From NCBI GenBank assembly GCA_041591635.1, contig JBFHRO010000105.1, positions 1-11,320 of the forward strand: DNA of 11,320 bases, in the 5' to 3' direction. How positions within the stretch are numbered: position 1 is the stretch's first letter; each line of letters opens with the position of its first letter. The position numbers and the translations under genes were made by a program. Below the pieces are notes generated by a model. It searched no databases. It saw nothing but the letters and a program-made list of their open reading frames with translations, and was not told the origin of the DNA. Of the stretch, positions 1-6,039 are shown piece after piece. Source of the stretch: JACKOD01 sp041591635. GTDB taxonomy: Bacteria > Pseudomonadota > Gammaproteobacteria > Pseudomonadales > Oleiphilaceae.

Positions 1-135
1 CATTGTCAGGGAATCCGGCGAGCCTATCCTTTACGCTCGCCGAAATCGGGACGCCAGTATAGAACAAGGCTGAACGAATTGGCAATAAAAGTGTTAACCA
101 AGTCTCACTTACAGCGACGGGCTGTTCGGCGAAAG
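1..135. other. Non-coding segment downstream of the lipase chaperone gene
   Basis: I see no gene here. The stretch follows the stop of the minus-strand chaperone gene. It holds one perfect 8-bp inverted repeat, listed separately. No T-tract follows that repeat on either strand, so a normal intrinsic terminator for the chaperone gene is not visible. Confidence 0.5.
16..42. repeat. Perfect 8-bp inverted repeat (hairpin)
   Basis: CGGCGAGC (16-23) and GCTCGCCG (35-42) are exact reverse complements around an 11-nt loop. The stem is GC-rich and would be stable in RNA. It lies about 95 nt past the chaperone stop codon. There is no U-run on the minus-strand 3' side, so it may be a Rho-independent terminator lacking its tail, an mRNA 3'-end stabiliser, or part of a neighbouring gene's signal outside the window. 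Confidence 0.5.
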
Positions 136-1182
136 CTACCTGCTGGCTGCTGCCAGCTTGTCCAGGGCGGCCACGCGCCGACGCTCGATTTCATCAAAAT
201 GACGACTGCGCAGTTCGGTCAGCTGGCTTTGGTAATCCTGCTCGGCCAGCCCTGCTTGATCCAGCTGTCGTTTCTCCTGGCTATAAACCGCAAAGCGCCG
301 GTCCCAACGCTCGCGCTGCCGATCGAGTTCGGCCAGTCGTTCGGCGGCCTGGGCGCCAAAGGTTTGGGCACGCAACTGATAGATTTCATCGGCACCGGCC
401 TGACGCGCCAGAAGCGCCTCCTCTTGCGCCTGCCAGTTTTCAAACCTGCTGGTTTCCTGGATCTGCTCACGCATGTTTTCTGGCAGGCGCTCCTGCAATG
501 CGGCCACACGGGCCAGTTTTTCCTCCGCACTCAGGCTTGCATCCTGCTGCACGCGCAATTTTTCCAGCGTGTATTGGTCGAGCTGGTTTTCTGGGCCGAA
601 AAAAGCCTCTGCCAGCTCGGGCGCAAGGTAAGTGTCGCGGGCATCGCGCAACTTCTGCAACCGGCCCTCCAGCACTTCGAACGCAGATTCGCCCGCCAGA
701 GGCTGGGACGCGCCTTCTTCTTGCTGCAGTGCCTGCAGCGCCGTTTTGTACCCCAGGTACTGGCGCAGAATTTCCAGCGCCTGTGACCTTGCAGGCTCGG
801 GGAGTCGGGATTCGAGGGTATGGCGAATGCTTGCCGTAATCTCCTCCACACTGGCTTCACCAACAGTGGTCAGGTAGTAATCGATATAACGACGGATACT
901 GATGTCAATCAGCAAATTGCCATTGTCATCGACACGAAAACCGCCGTCGACGTCTGTTCCTTCCAGCGAGGGTGCCTTGCGTGCCGAGGGATCTGCCTTG
1001 GCGGCAGCCTGCAGAAGACCGTCGGCATAGATCTGGGCGGGAAGATCTCCCGATTTAACGGGTGGCGTGATGCTGGCGGCGGATATCACTTGTGGCGGCG
1101 TGGCGTCCGGGCCCGTTATCAAAAAACCGGCAACGGACAGCACCAGCAAACCCAAGGTCAGGATCAGGGCTTTCTTGTTCAT
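136..1182 (-). CDS. lifO: Lipase chaperone (lipase-specific foldase, LifO/LipB family)
   Basis: This 348-residue protein matches the family of steric foldases that fold secreted triacylglycerol lipases in the periplasm before type II secretion. Residues 5-22 form one hydrophobic segment, the usual inner-membrane anchor. A Pro/Ala-rich linker follows to about residue 70. The block at 71-109 has the family layout: PSLEGTDVDG, then a Val-Asp-x-Asn-Gly-Asn turn, then RRYIDYYLTTVGE at 97-109. That last string is the foldase signature R-x-x-F-D-Y-x-L-S/T-A-x-G-E, with Ile at the usual Phe position. The rest is a long, charged, helical region, as expected for the extended all-helical scaffold that embraces the lipase. 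Length is normal for the family. ATG 1180-1182 has AAGGA 9 nt upstream. A lipase gene normally sits directly upstream, but here that position holds a SutA-like gene and a terminator, so the lipase partner must be elsewhere. Confidence 0.93.
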   Translation of the reverse strand: MNKKALILTLGLLVLSVAGFLITGPDATPPQVISAASITPPVKSGDLPAQIYADGLLQAAAKADPSARKAPSLEGTDVDGGFRVDDNGNLLIDISIRRYIDYYLTTVGEASVEEITASIRHTLESRLPEPARSQALEILRQYLGYKTALQALQQEEGASQPLAGESAFEVLEGRLQKLRDARDTYLAPELAEAFFGPENQLDQYTLEKLRVQQDASLSAEEKLARVAALQERLPENMREQIQETSRFENWQAQEEALLARQAGADEIYQLRAQTFGAQAAERLAELDRQRERWDRRFAVYSQEKRQLDQAGLAEQDYQSQLTELRSRHFDEIERRRVAALDKLAAASR

Positions 1183-1256
1183 GATCTATCGTCCTTCGTG
1201 ATTTGTTATTGTTTTTACCTGCACAAGTGGATGATGGGCAGGTCGGCACAAAATGA

Positions 1257-1286
1257 AACATACGTACCGATTAAGGACTATAGCAA
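1257..1286 (-). promoter_or_regulatory. Possible sigma-70 promoter of the lipase chaperone gene
   Basis: Read on the minus strand, TTGCTA (1286-1281) and TATGTT (1262-1257) are separated by 18 nt. Both match the sigma-70 consensus only partly. A promoter here is expected because the gene upstream ends in a strong terminator at 1297-1323, so the chaperone gene needs its own start. The boxes are weak and other placements are possible. Confidence 0.35.
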
Positions 1287-1296
1287 GAGCGAGACA

Positions 1297-1323
1297 TAAA
1301 AAAAGGGTGCAGTTCGCACCCTT
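1297..1323 (-). terminator. Intrinsic terminator of the SutA-like gene
   Basis: On the minus strand an 8-bp perfect stem, AAGGGTGC (1323-1316) with GCACCCTT (1310-1303), encloses a 5-nt loop and runs straight into a T-rich tail (1304-1298). It lies about 60 nt past the stop of the SutA-like gene, in the correct orientation. It separates that gene from the chaperone gene downstream. Confidence 0.9.
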
Positions 1324-1383
1324 GGAAACCCGAAATCAACACCCTGCGCAACGCATGGCCGGAACAGGGCGGCGGGCTGCCCA

Positions 1384-1596
1384 CTAAATGGGCGAAGAAC
1401 CATAATTCATCGCAGGTTTGCGCGGCGGGTCGGACCGTTCGTTATCAGCCACGCTCACCACGCGCCCTCCCTGTTGCAGAAATGCTTCCACATCGGCCGA
1501 CAACTGACTGCGCATTTTGTTGCGCTCAAGTTGCGAAAGCTGCGATGCATCCTTAAGAAACTCTACGGGATCAAAATTGCTAGTTGACTCTACCAT
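1384..1596 (-). CDS. Short SutA-like RNA polymerase-associated protein
   Basis: This 70-residue protein ends in SDPPRKPAMNYGSSPI (55-70). The Pseudomonas regulator SutA ends in a closely similar string (DPPKKP, then YGS-x-PI), preceded by a helix with an FL-x-x-GG-x-V turn. Here that turn is VEAFLQQGGRVVSV at 36-49. SutA binds the beta subunit of RNA polymerase and raises transcription of rRNA and maintenance genes in slow-growing cells. As I recall it, SutA also has a long acidic N-terminal tail. Here it is replaced by a short, mixed-charge stretch of about 20 residues, so this may be a shortened paralogue or a distant orthologue. ATG 1594-1596 is chosen because AGGTGA lies 6 nt upstream; the in-frame GTG one codon earlier is too close to it. 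A promoter and a terminator flank the gene, so it is probably monocistronic. Homology is from recalled family sequence, not a search. Confidence 0.8.
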   Translation of the reverse strand: MVESTSNFDPVEFLKDASQLSQLERNKMRSQLSADVEAFLQQGGRVVSVADNERSDPPRKPAMNYGSSPI

Positions 1597-1640
1597 CACT
1601 CGTCACCTTTGAAAAAACTACGTCTATTCAGCAATGGATT

Positions 1641-1654
1641 CAGCGAGTTCGCTG
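1641..1654. repeat. Short palindrome in the leader of the SutA-like gene
   Basis: CAGCGA (1641-1646) and TCGCTG (1649-1654) are perfect reverse complements around GT. The site lies about 15-30 nt downstream of the proposed transcription start of the SutA-like gene. It could be a protein-binding site. The 2-nt spacer is too small for an RNA hairpin unless the inner pairs open. Confidence 0.35.
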
Positions 1655-1674
1655 TCGTGCCATTTTCACCTAAA

Positions 1675-1702
1675 CATATAGAACAATATTTGAGCACTTC
1701 AA
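1675..1702 (-). promoter_or_regulatory. Probable sigma-70 promoter of the SutA-like gene
   Basis: On the minus strand TTGAAG (1702-1697), a 16-nt spacer and TATATG (1680-1675) form a reasonable sigma-70 promoter. The predicted start near 1668 gives a leader of about 70 nt to the ATG at 1596. The surrounding DNA is AT-rich compared with the genes. Confidence 0.55.
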
Positions 1703-1784
1703 GCGCCGGAAATCATAATTTTTGTGTCATTTTGTTGCTGCATTCGTGCCACCCAAACAGGCACATCCATCAGGTTTTCCGGGC

Positions 1785-1818
1785 GCCGGCGCGGGTGCGA
1801 AAAATACCACGCGCCGGC
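1785..1818. repeat. Strong GC-rich hairpin in a gene-free region
   Basis: GCCGGCGCG (1785-1793) pairs perfectly with CGCGCCGGC (1810-1818). The stem can extend by GGT (1794-1796) with ACC (1806-1808), leaving one bulged A and a 9-nt A-rich loop. A run of seven A follows on the plus strand, which means seven T precede it on the minus strand, so it is not an intrinsic terminator in either direction. It lies upstream of the SutA-like promoter and upstream of the candidate small RNA. Confidence 0.6.
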
Positions 1819-1940
1819 AAAAAAACTCAACCGGATCAACAGGATTTGTGCCGAACTGTAACCCTTGTGATTGCATCGTCAATCGCCGTGTATTTTTGTG
1901 TTCTTTTGCGCTGGCACAGGAAAACCCGGATTTCGGCATC

Positions 1941-1949
1941 TAGACTTAG
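1941..1949 (+). promoter_or_regulatory. Sigma-S-like -10 element before the candidate small RNA
   Basis: TAGACTTAG at 1941-1949, preceded by C at 1940, reads CTAGACTTA. This is close to the extended -10 of RpoS-dependent promoters (CTAYACTTAA). There is no recognisable -35 box 16-18 nt upstream, which RpoS promoters tolerate. The predicted start is near 1953. The assignment rests on this one element and on the terminator about 75-100 nt downstream. Confidence 0.4.
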
Positions 1950-1952
1950 GTT

Positions 1953-2054
1953 ATCAACCCGGTACCTGCTGTGCTGAGCCTGTTGATGAACGTGGTTGTT
2001 CACTTTAGCCTGTTTTTTCGGGTACACAAGGGAGTCCAGAGGGCTCCCTTTTTT
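1953..2054 (+). ncRNA. Candidate small RNA, about 100 nt, with its own terminator
   Basis: A strong plus-strand intrinsic terminator (2028-2054) ends a region with no convincing plus-strand protein gene, and a sigma-S-like -10 lies about 100 nt ahead of it. The intervening RNA can fold. A 5-bp stem TGAAC/GTTCA (1987-1991 with 1998-2002) has a 6-nt loop, and ACCCG (1957-1961) can pair with CGGGT (2019-2023) to close the domain around it. A U-rich stretch (2013-2018) before the terminator could serve as an Hfq site. Two copies of AGCCTGTT occur, at 1977-1984 and 2007-2014. I do not recognise the RNA as a named family. The 5' end is an estimate from the -10. The alternative is that the terminator only blocks plus-strand read-through towards tmcA. 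Confidence 0.5.
2028..2054 (+). terminator. Intrinsic terminator on the plus strand
   Basis: AAGGGAGTCC (2028-2037) pairs with GGGCTCCCTT (2041-2050), ten pairs with one G-U wobble, around the loop AGA, and runs into a T-tract (2049-2054). On the minus strand the stem is followed by a GTGTACCC-type sequence, so it would be a poor terminator for tmcA, whose stop lies 18 nt away. It therefore implies a transcript arriving from the left on the plus strand. Confidence 0.88.
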
Positions 2055-2071
2055 CTGCCTGCCTATTCGAC

Positions 2072-4336
2072 TCAAAGCGCAAGCAGCTGCGCAACCGCGC
2101 GCCTTAATGCCAGCTCCGTGTCACGCCGCCCGGTTACCTGGCTGAACCTTGCCAACGCCAGCCAATCCTGTTTTTGCACCAGCGCCAGAATCAACAGCTC
2201 CAGCGCATGCCTTGTCTGCGGCTCGGCATACCTGGGCTCATGACGCTGCGCAATCCGCTGCATCAGCCAGTGACGCAGTGCTGGCGCAACGCTTTCGAAC
2301 AGCCGCTCGCCCTGAGCAAATCGCCGTACCGCCTCGGCACTGTGCGCCGACAAACACACTGACCGCCAGACGCCGCAACCTGTACAGGCCTGCAACAGAC
2401 TCCACACCAGGCCGACGGGCAAAGCACGAAAAACACCGTCAAGGTGATAATCGAGGCTGGCGGCGAACAGGTCCTGCGCCTGGGCACAAAGCGCTTGCCC
2501 CGGCAAGCTTAAGCCCCGCAGCAGGGTGATGGCCTGTTCACCACTGGCGGCATCCCGTTGCAATCCCAACCTTACCGGCTGATAGCCGAGTCGCCGCCAA
2601 AAATCGGTGAGCGCCTGCGTGGCACCAAAACTGGCACCGATCCAGTCCTGGCTTTCCTGCTGCGCCTGAATGGCAACGAAGCGCATCAGGGCCTGCCCCA
2701 GACCCCGCTGCTGCAACTTCGGATGCACCGCAAGGCGCACCACCCGCCAGCCGCGCATGCCAAGAATAGCGGGCAAACCACAAAAGTGCGCCATGGACTG
2801 GGGAATCAGCTGGCCTCGAAGCCGGCGCCGTCCGGCAGTGATGGCCTCATGCAAGGTTTCGGGCAGTTCCCCTTCGGCAATCGTCAGGGCCACCGCACCG
2901 AGCGCCGGTCCGCAACACAAACCCCAGAGCCTGACCCCCGGCGCATCCAGCAACATGCGCAGATCATCGGCACTGGTCTGATAGTGCGCCAGCACCAGCA
3001 AACCAAAAACCTCTCTGAGCAAATCCTCGTGCGCCACCAGATCAGGCGCGCGCAGTTCCTGAACCACCCACTGCTGCACAGGCAATGGTGCCAGTGCCTG
3101 CGCTTGCGTATCGCTCATCGGCTCTGCATCAAGCGCCAGCAAACGAAATACCATGTGCTCCAGTGGATCACCGCTGGCCCAGCGGATGGGCTGGTGCAAA
3201 TGCAAACGCCGCCACTGTGGCGTGTGGCTATCGAGCAAGGCGGCAAAGCGCAGGGAAAATCCACGCCCCGCCCCCTCATAACCGTGCAGGGTCGAGGCGA
3301 AGGCAATGCGGGGGTAGCGCAACAACAGCGATTCCAGCAAAGACACAGGAATCCCGGCCGCTTCATCGACCCACAGGGCATCGGCCGGCGGCGTGTCGCG
3401 AATCAGCACATCCACAGGCACAAATCGAAAGCGACTGCCATTGGCAAGTACTAACTCGCCCGGTTCATTGTGAAGGGGCGCGCAAGCCCCGGCAAAAAAG
3501 CGAAAGGCCTCGCCGAGACTCTCTTGCACGGGCGCGGTGATGATCAACTCGCGTGGCTGCTCCAGCAGTAACCGGGCCGCCGCCAGGCCAAGGGCCGCTG
3601 TTTTACCCCGGCCACGATCCGCCGTCAGCATCAAGGGGCGGCGCCTGTGCCCCTTGACCACCCGCACCAGCGCCTCCACCGCGACTGCCTGCCCGGTCAG
3701 ATCGGCTCCGCGCCAAGGATCCGTATTCGCAAGGGCACAGACCTGGCCCTCGTGCGGGATCGTCAGCACACAGCTTACTTCGCCCTGAGGCAATAACCTC
3801 AGAGTGCACTGGCTCAACCCCCGGTGCCCGGCAGCGAGCCAATTGCCAAGCAACGTGCTGGCGCGCGCCAGAAAATAGTGCACCCGTCCCTCACGAACGT
3901 CTGGTAATGCCTGCATGCGCTGATAGTCCGGATCCGCAAAATACGCCCAGTCCGCGCCTAGGGGTGACAGCAAAAAGCACAGCCCCCCGCCCTTCAAGGT
4001 GCCACTGATGGCACCCAGCGCATCGGGATGCAATCCCTGCCAGGCATCGAATACCAGCAAATCACACCCTTGCCCCAACCAGCGCCGGGCCTGCTGTGCG
4101 GCAATGAATGTCACCTCAAGGCCAGGCCGGGGTTCATCCGCACCGGTCGGCAGCCCCACCCAGAACACCCGCGTCGCCCGACCCTGCGCCTGCCGGTGGT
4201 CAGCCAGCGCAACTAAACTTTGCCACATCCACTCCCCCGCCAGGGCCTGCTCGCCAGTGATCCACAGCAACTGCCGATGTCCGGCGTGCTGTGCCCTGTC
4301 GTGAAGTGCCGCCAGGCGGGCGATTTCAGTCTGCAT
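2072..4336 (-). CDS. tmcA: tRNA(Met) cytidine acetyltransferase TmcA
   Basis: TmcA uses acetyl-CoA and ATP to form N4-acetylcytidine at the wobble base (C34) of elongator tRNA-Met, which prevents misreading of AUA. The 754-residue protein has the family's domain order. The N-terminal domain (about 1-180) is followed by a RecA-like ATPase domain with a Walker A motif ADRGRGKTAA at 239-248 and a Walker B-type LWVDEAAGIP at 321-330. The ATPase segment STLHGYEGAGRGF follows at 348-360. The GNAT acetyltransferase domain has the acetyl-CoA loop RLAVHPKLQQRGLGQAL at 534-550. The C-terminal tRNA-binding tail (about 610-754) is rich in Leu, Ala and Arg. Length is near that expected for the family. ATG 4334-4336 overlaps the stop of the upstream peroxiredoxin-like gene by one base (TGATG), with AAAGG about 6 nt upstream, so translational coupling is likely. 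No terminator in its own direction is visible past the stop. Confidence 0.96.
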   Translation of the reverse strand: MQTEIARLAALHDRAQHAGHRQLLWITGEQALAGEWMWQSLVALADHRQAQGRATRVFWVGLPTGADEPRPGLEVTFIAAQQARRWLGQGCDLLVFDAWQGLHPDALGAISGTLKGGGLCFLLSPLGADWAYFADPDYQRMQALPDVREGRVHYFLARASTLLGNWLAAGHRGLSQCTLRLLPQGEVSCVLTIPHEGQVCALANTDPWRGADLTGQAVAVEALVRVVKGHRRRPLMLTADRGRGKTAALGLAAARLLLEQPRELIITAPVQESLGEAFRFFAGACAPLHNEPGELVLANGSRFRFVPVDVLIRDTPPADALWVDEAAGIPVSLLESLLLRYPRIAFASTLHGYEGAGRGFSLRFAALLDSHTPQWRRLHLHQPIRWASGDPLEHMVFRLLALDAEPMSDTQAQALAPLPVQQWVVQELRAPDLVAHEDLLREVFGLLVLAHYQTSADDLRMLLDAPGVRLWGLCCGPALGAVALTIAEGELPETLHEAITAGRRRLRGQLIPQSMAHFCGLPAILGMRGWRVVRLAVHPKLQQRGLGQALMRFVAIQAQQESQDWIGASFGATQALTDFWRRLGYQPVRLGLQRDAASGEQAITLLRGLSLPGQALCAQAQDLFAASLDYHLDGVFRALPVGLVWSLLQACTGCGVWRSVCLSAHSAEAVRRFAQGERLFESVAPALRHWLMQRIAQRHEPRYAEPQTRHALELLILALVQKQDWLALARFSQVTGRRDTELALRRAVAQLLAL

Positions 4337-5247
4337 CAGGCGCCTTTGGATGCCTGGTTCGTGCGCAGGGCGTCGATAAAGGTATCGGGCTGAGGGCGTA
4401 CCCGATAGTTGTCGGTTTGATCGACCAGAATCATCCGCCCCTGGGCATCGGTGAGTACGACCGTTGGCATGACGGTTTCACTGTCATAACCCGCCACCTC
4501 AAGACCCTTGGGAATGCCATGGGGGGCATCAATTTGCAGGAATCTGGCCGCCTGGTTGTTCCGATCACACCAAAACAGCAGCGGCACATCAAAACGTGCC
4601 GCCAGTTTGGCGGTCTGCTCCTGGGATTGAGGGCTGATAAAGCAAATCTGCGCGCCCAAATCGGCCAGCTCCCGATACTGTGCCGCCACTTCCTTTATTT
4701 GAGCGACGCACAACGGACACCAGTTGCCCCGATAAAACACCAGCAACGCCGGCCGCCCGCGCAAAGAAAGGGTGCTGACGGGCTGCCCCTTGAGGTCAAA
4801 CAAGGTGAGCTCGGGCAACAAGGCGCCCACCTGCAATGGCCCAGGACGGCGCCGGTCGAGCCGGGAATACCAGCCAATGTACAGCCGCATGCCAATGGCG
4901 CCGACAATCAGGCTGTAGGTCAAGGGCCAGGGGCCGGCCGCTTTCCCCCACCCCAGGGTCAGGGTTACCAGAACACCGGCCAGGGTAGCCGCCCGGTAGC
5001 CGGCAAGCTCGGCCGAGGTGCGGGCCTGAGGGCGGACGAACAACAAGCAGAAGAACAGCACCATCGGCAGCAGTGACAGCAGTGCGCCAGTCCAGGCACT
5101 GTTCAGCCCGAGGGCTGCCACACCGATCAGGGAGTGAATCAGCCCCACGCCCAGCAGCGTGATATAAGCCGAAATGAATATGGATTTCAGTGAATTGGTC
5201 GTGGCCACGCTGTGCTGCCCCCCCGTTAACCCTTTGAGAGCCTGCAT
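4336..5247 (-). CDS. Membrane-anchored peroxiredoxin-like (AhpC/TSA) thiol-redox protein
   Basis: The C-terminal half (about 137-300 of 303 residues) is a thioredoxin-fold peroxiredoxin-type domain. It begins VGALLPELTLFDLKGQPVS and carries FYRGNWCPLC at 171-180, where C177 and C180 form the likely catalytic Cys-x-x-Cys. A cis-Pro-type MPTVVLTDAQGR follows at 260-271. The N-terminal half has about four hydrophobic segments (roughly 23-46, 53-71, 86-103 and 108-125), so the redox domain is tethered to the inner membrane. An even number of segments would place it in the cytoplasm if the N-terminus is inside. The role is probably reduction of peroxides or of protein disulfides at the membrane; the substrate cannot be read. 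ATG 5245-5247 is preferred. An in-frame TTG at 5305-5307 would extend the protein by 20 residues but lies inside the divergent operator; a GTG at 5211 is also possible. No strong ribosome binding site decides this. The stop overlaps the tmcA start. Confidence 0.82.
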   Translation of the reverse strand: MQALKGLTGGQHSVATTNSLKSIFISAYITLLGVGLIHSLIGVAALGLNSAWTGALLSLLPMVLFFCLLFVRPQARTSAELAGYRAATLAGVLVTLTLGWGKAAGPWPLTYSLIVGAIGMRLYIGWYSRLDRRRPGPLQVGALLPELTLFDLKGQPVSTLSLRGRPALLVFYRGNWCPLCVAQIKEVAAQYRELADLGAQICFISPQSQEQTAKLAARFDVPLLFWCDRNNQAARFLQIDAPHGIPKGLEVAGYDSETVMPTVVLTDAQGRMILVDQTDNYRVRPQPDTFIDALRTNQASKGA

Positions 5248-5287
5248 TGTGCCGTCTTGGCAGGACAAGCGAAAGACCGGATGCTTC

Positions 5288-5317
5288 TTGACAATACTGT
5301 GAATCAATATTCATACT
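5288..5317 (+). promoter_or_regulatory. Sigma-70 promoter of the TetR-AidB operon
   Basis: A perfect TTGACA -35 box (5288-5293), an 18-nt spacer and CATACT (5312-5317, four of six matches) form a good sigma-70 promoter. It leads to the TetR gene start at 5368 through a leader of about 45 nt. The spacer holds the palindrome listed separately, so a bound repressor would block RNA polymerase. Confidence 0.7.
5300..5313. promoter_or_regulatory. Candidate TetR operator, TGAAT-N4-ATTCA
   Basis: TGAAT (5300-5304) and ATTCA (5309-5313) are perfect inverted half-sites separated by CAAT. An additional matching pair lies outside them (T at 5298, A at 5315). The palindrome lies between the -35 and -10 of the TetR-AidB promoter and about 50 nt upstream of the divergent peroxiredoxin-like gene. 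Binding by the adjacent TetR protein, with effects on one or both directions, is an inference from position. Confidence 0.6.
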
Positions 5318-5367
5318 TTCAGAATACACCACCATCCACCGACACCCAGAACCGGCCACCAAGCGTT

Positions 5368-6039
5368 ATGGCTTACCGCGAAACCGACAAAACCCGCGCC
5401 AGACGCGAAAGCATTCGCCAGCGCATTCTTGCCGCTGCCCATGTGCTGGTGGTCGAGGGCGGCTTTGGGTACGCATCCATGACCGCCGTTGCGGCCCGTG
5501 CAGGCATCGCTACCGGCAGCCTGTACAAACACTTTCCATCAAAAAGCGATCTGTTTTCAGAAGTTTTCCGCCACGCCACACAAAAGGAAGTCGATAAGGT
5601 CGCCATGGCCATCCAGGGCTCCGATCATGCCGTCCTGCGATTGCAACGCGCTGTGCAGACCTTCGCCCGGCGCGCTCTGAAAAGTCGCGGGCTCGCCTGG
5701 GCGCTGATCGCCGAGCCGGTCGACCCCAAGGTGGATGAAGACCGCCTGCACTACCGGCAAGCCTATGCAAAACTGTTCGAAACCCTGATCCACGATGGCA
5801 TGTTGCGCGGTGAACTGCCGCAACAATCGGCCAGTGTCACCAGTGCCGCACTCGTCGGCAGTCTGGCCGAGGCCCTGGTGGGCCCGCTGGCGCCGGGTCA
5901 ACGCCAGTGGCTGGAAACCAACACCGGTGCCGAGTGCATCGCCCGTCAACAAACCGATGATGCCCTGGTCGACGCCTTGCTGCGCTTTTGTCTGCAAGCC
6001 GTCACCGGAACCCCTTACCCTCGGGAAGCGCCTTTATGA
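5368..6039 (+). CDS. TetR/AcrR-family transcriptional repressor
   Basis: This 223-residue protein has the TetR layout. The N-terminal DNA-binding domain includes RQRILAAAHVLVVEGGFGYA (18-37) and the recognition-helix region TAVAARAGIATGSLYKHFPS (39-58), with the classic G-x-x-x-GSLYKHF end. It continues with KSDLFSEVF. The C-terminal part (about 75-223) is a helical ligand-binding and dimer domain of unknown ligand. The next gene is an acyl-CoA dehydrogenase and overlaps by four bases, so an acyl-CoA or fatty-acid-derived ligand is plausible. ATG 5366-5370 region: the codon at 5368-5370 is chosen because an earlier in-frame ATG at 5257 would put the -35, operator and -10 inside the gene. Its ribosome binding site is weak. 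The promoter arrangement points to autoregulation. Confidence 0.92.
   Translation: MAYRETDKTRARRESIRQRILAAAHVLVVEGGFGYASMTAVAARAGIATGSLYKHFPSKSDLFSEVFRHATQKEVDKVAMAIQGSDHAVLRLQRAVQTFARRALKSRGLAWALIAEPVDPKVDEDRLHYRQAYAKLFETLIHDGMLRGELPQQSASVTSAALVGSLAEALVGPLAPGQRQWLETNTGAECIARQQTDDALVDALLRFCLQAVTGTPYPREAPL

Noticed and set aside
79..786. A 235-codon plus-strand open frame
   Set aside because: It is antisense to the lipase chaperone gene, whose signature motif and membrane anchor are clear.
1609..1977. A 122-codon plus-strand open frame between the SutA-like gene and tmcA
   Set aside because: The product has no domain-like pattern, the start lies only 12 nt from the divergent SutA-like start and inside its leader, and the frame crosses the SutA promoter, the GC hairpin and the sigma-S-like -10.
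2028..2054. This hairpin as the terminator of tmcA
   Set aside because: The T-tract is on the plus-strand 3' side only; on the minus strand the stem is followed by a mixed sequence.
2558..3454. A 298-codon plus-strand open frame
   Set aside because: It is antisense to the conserved ATPase and acetyltransferase domains of TmcA and is rich in Gln, Arg and His, as expected from the opposite strand of a GC-rich gene.
4291..5076. A 261-codon plus-strand open frame
   Set aside because: It is antisense to the peroxiredoxin-like gene and to the tmcA start. The minus-strand product has recognisable domains; this one does not.
5248..5307. A 20-residue N-terminal extension of the peroxiredoxin-like protein from a TTG start
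   Set aside because: TTG is a rare start, no ribosome binding site precedes it, and it falls within the palindromic operator region of the divergent promoter.
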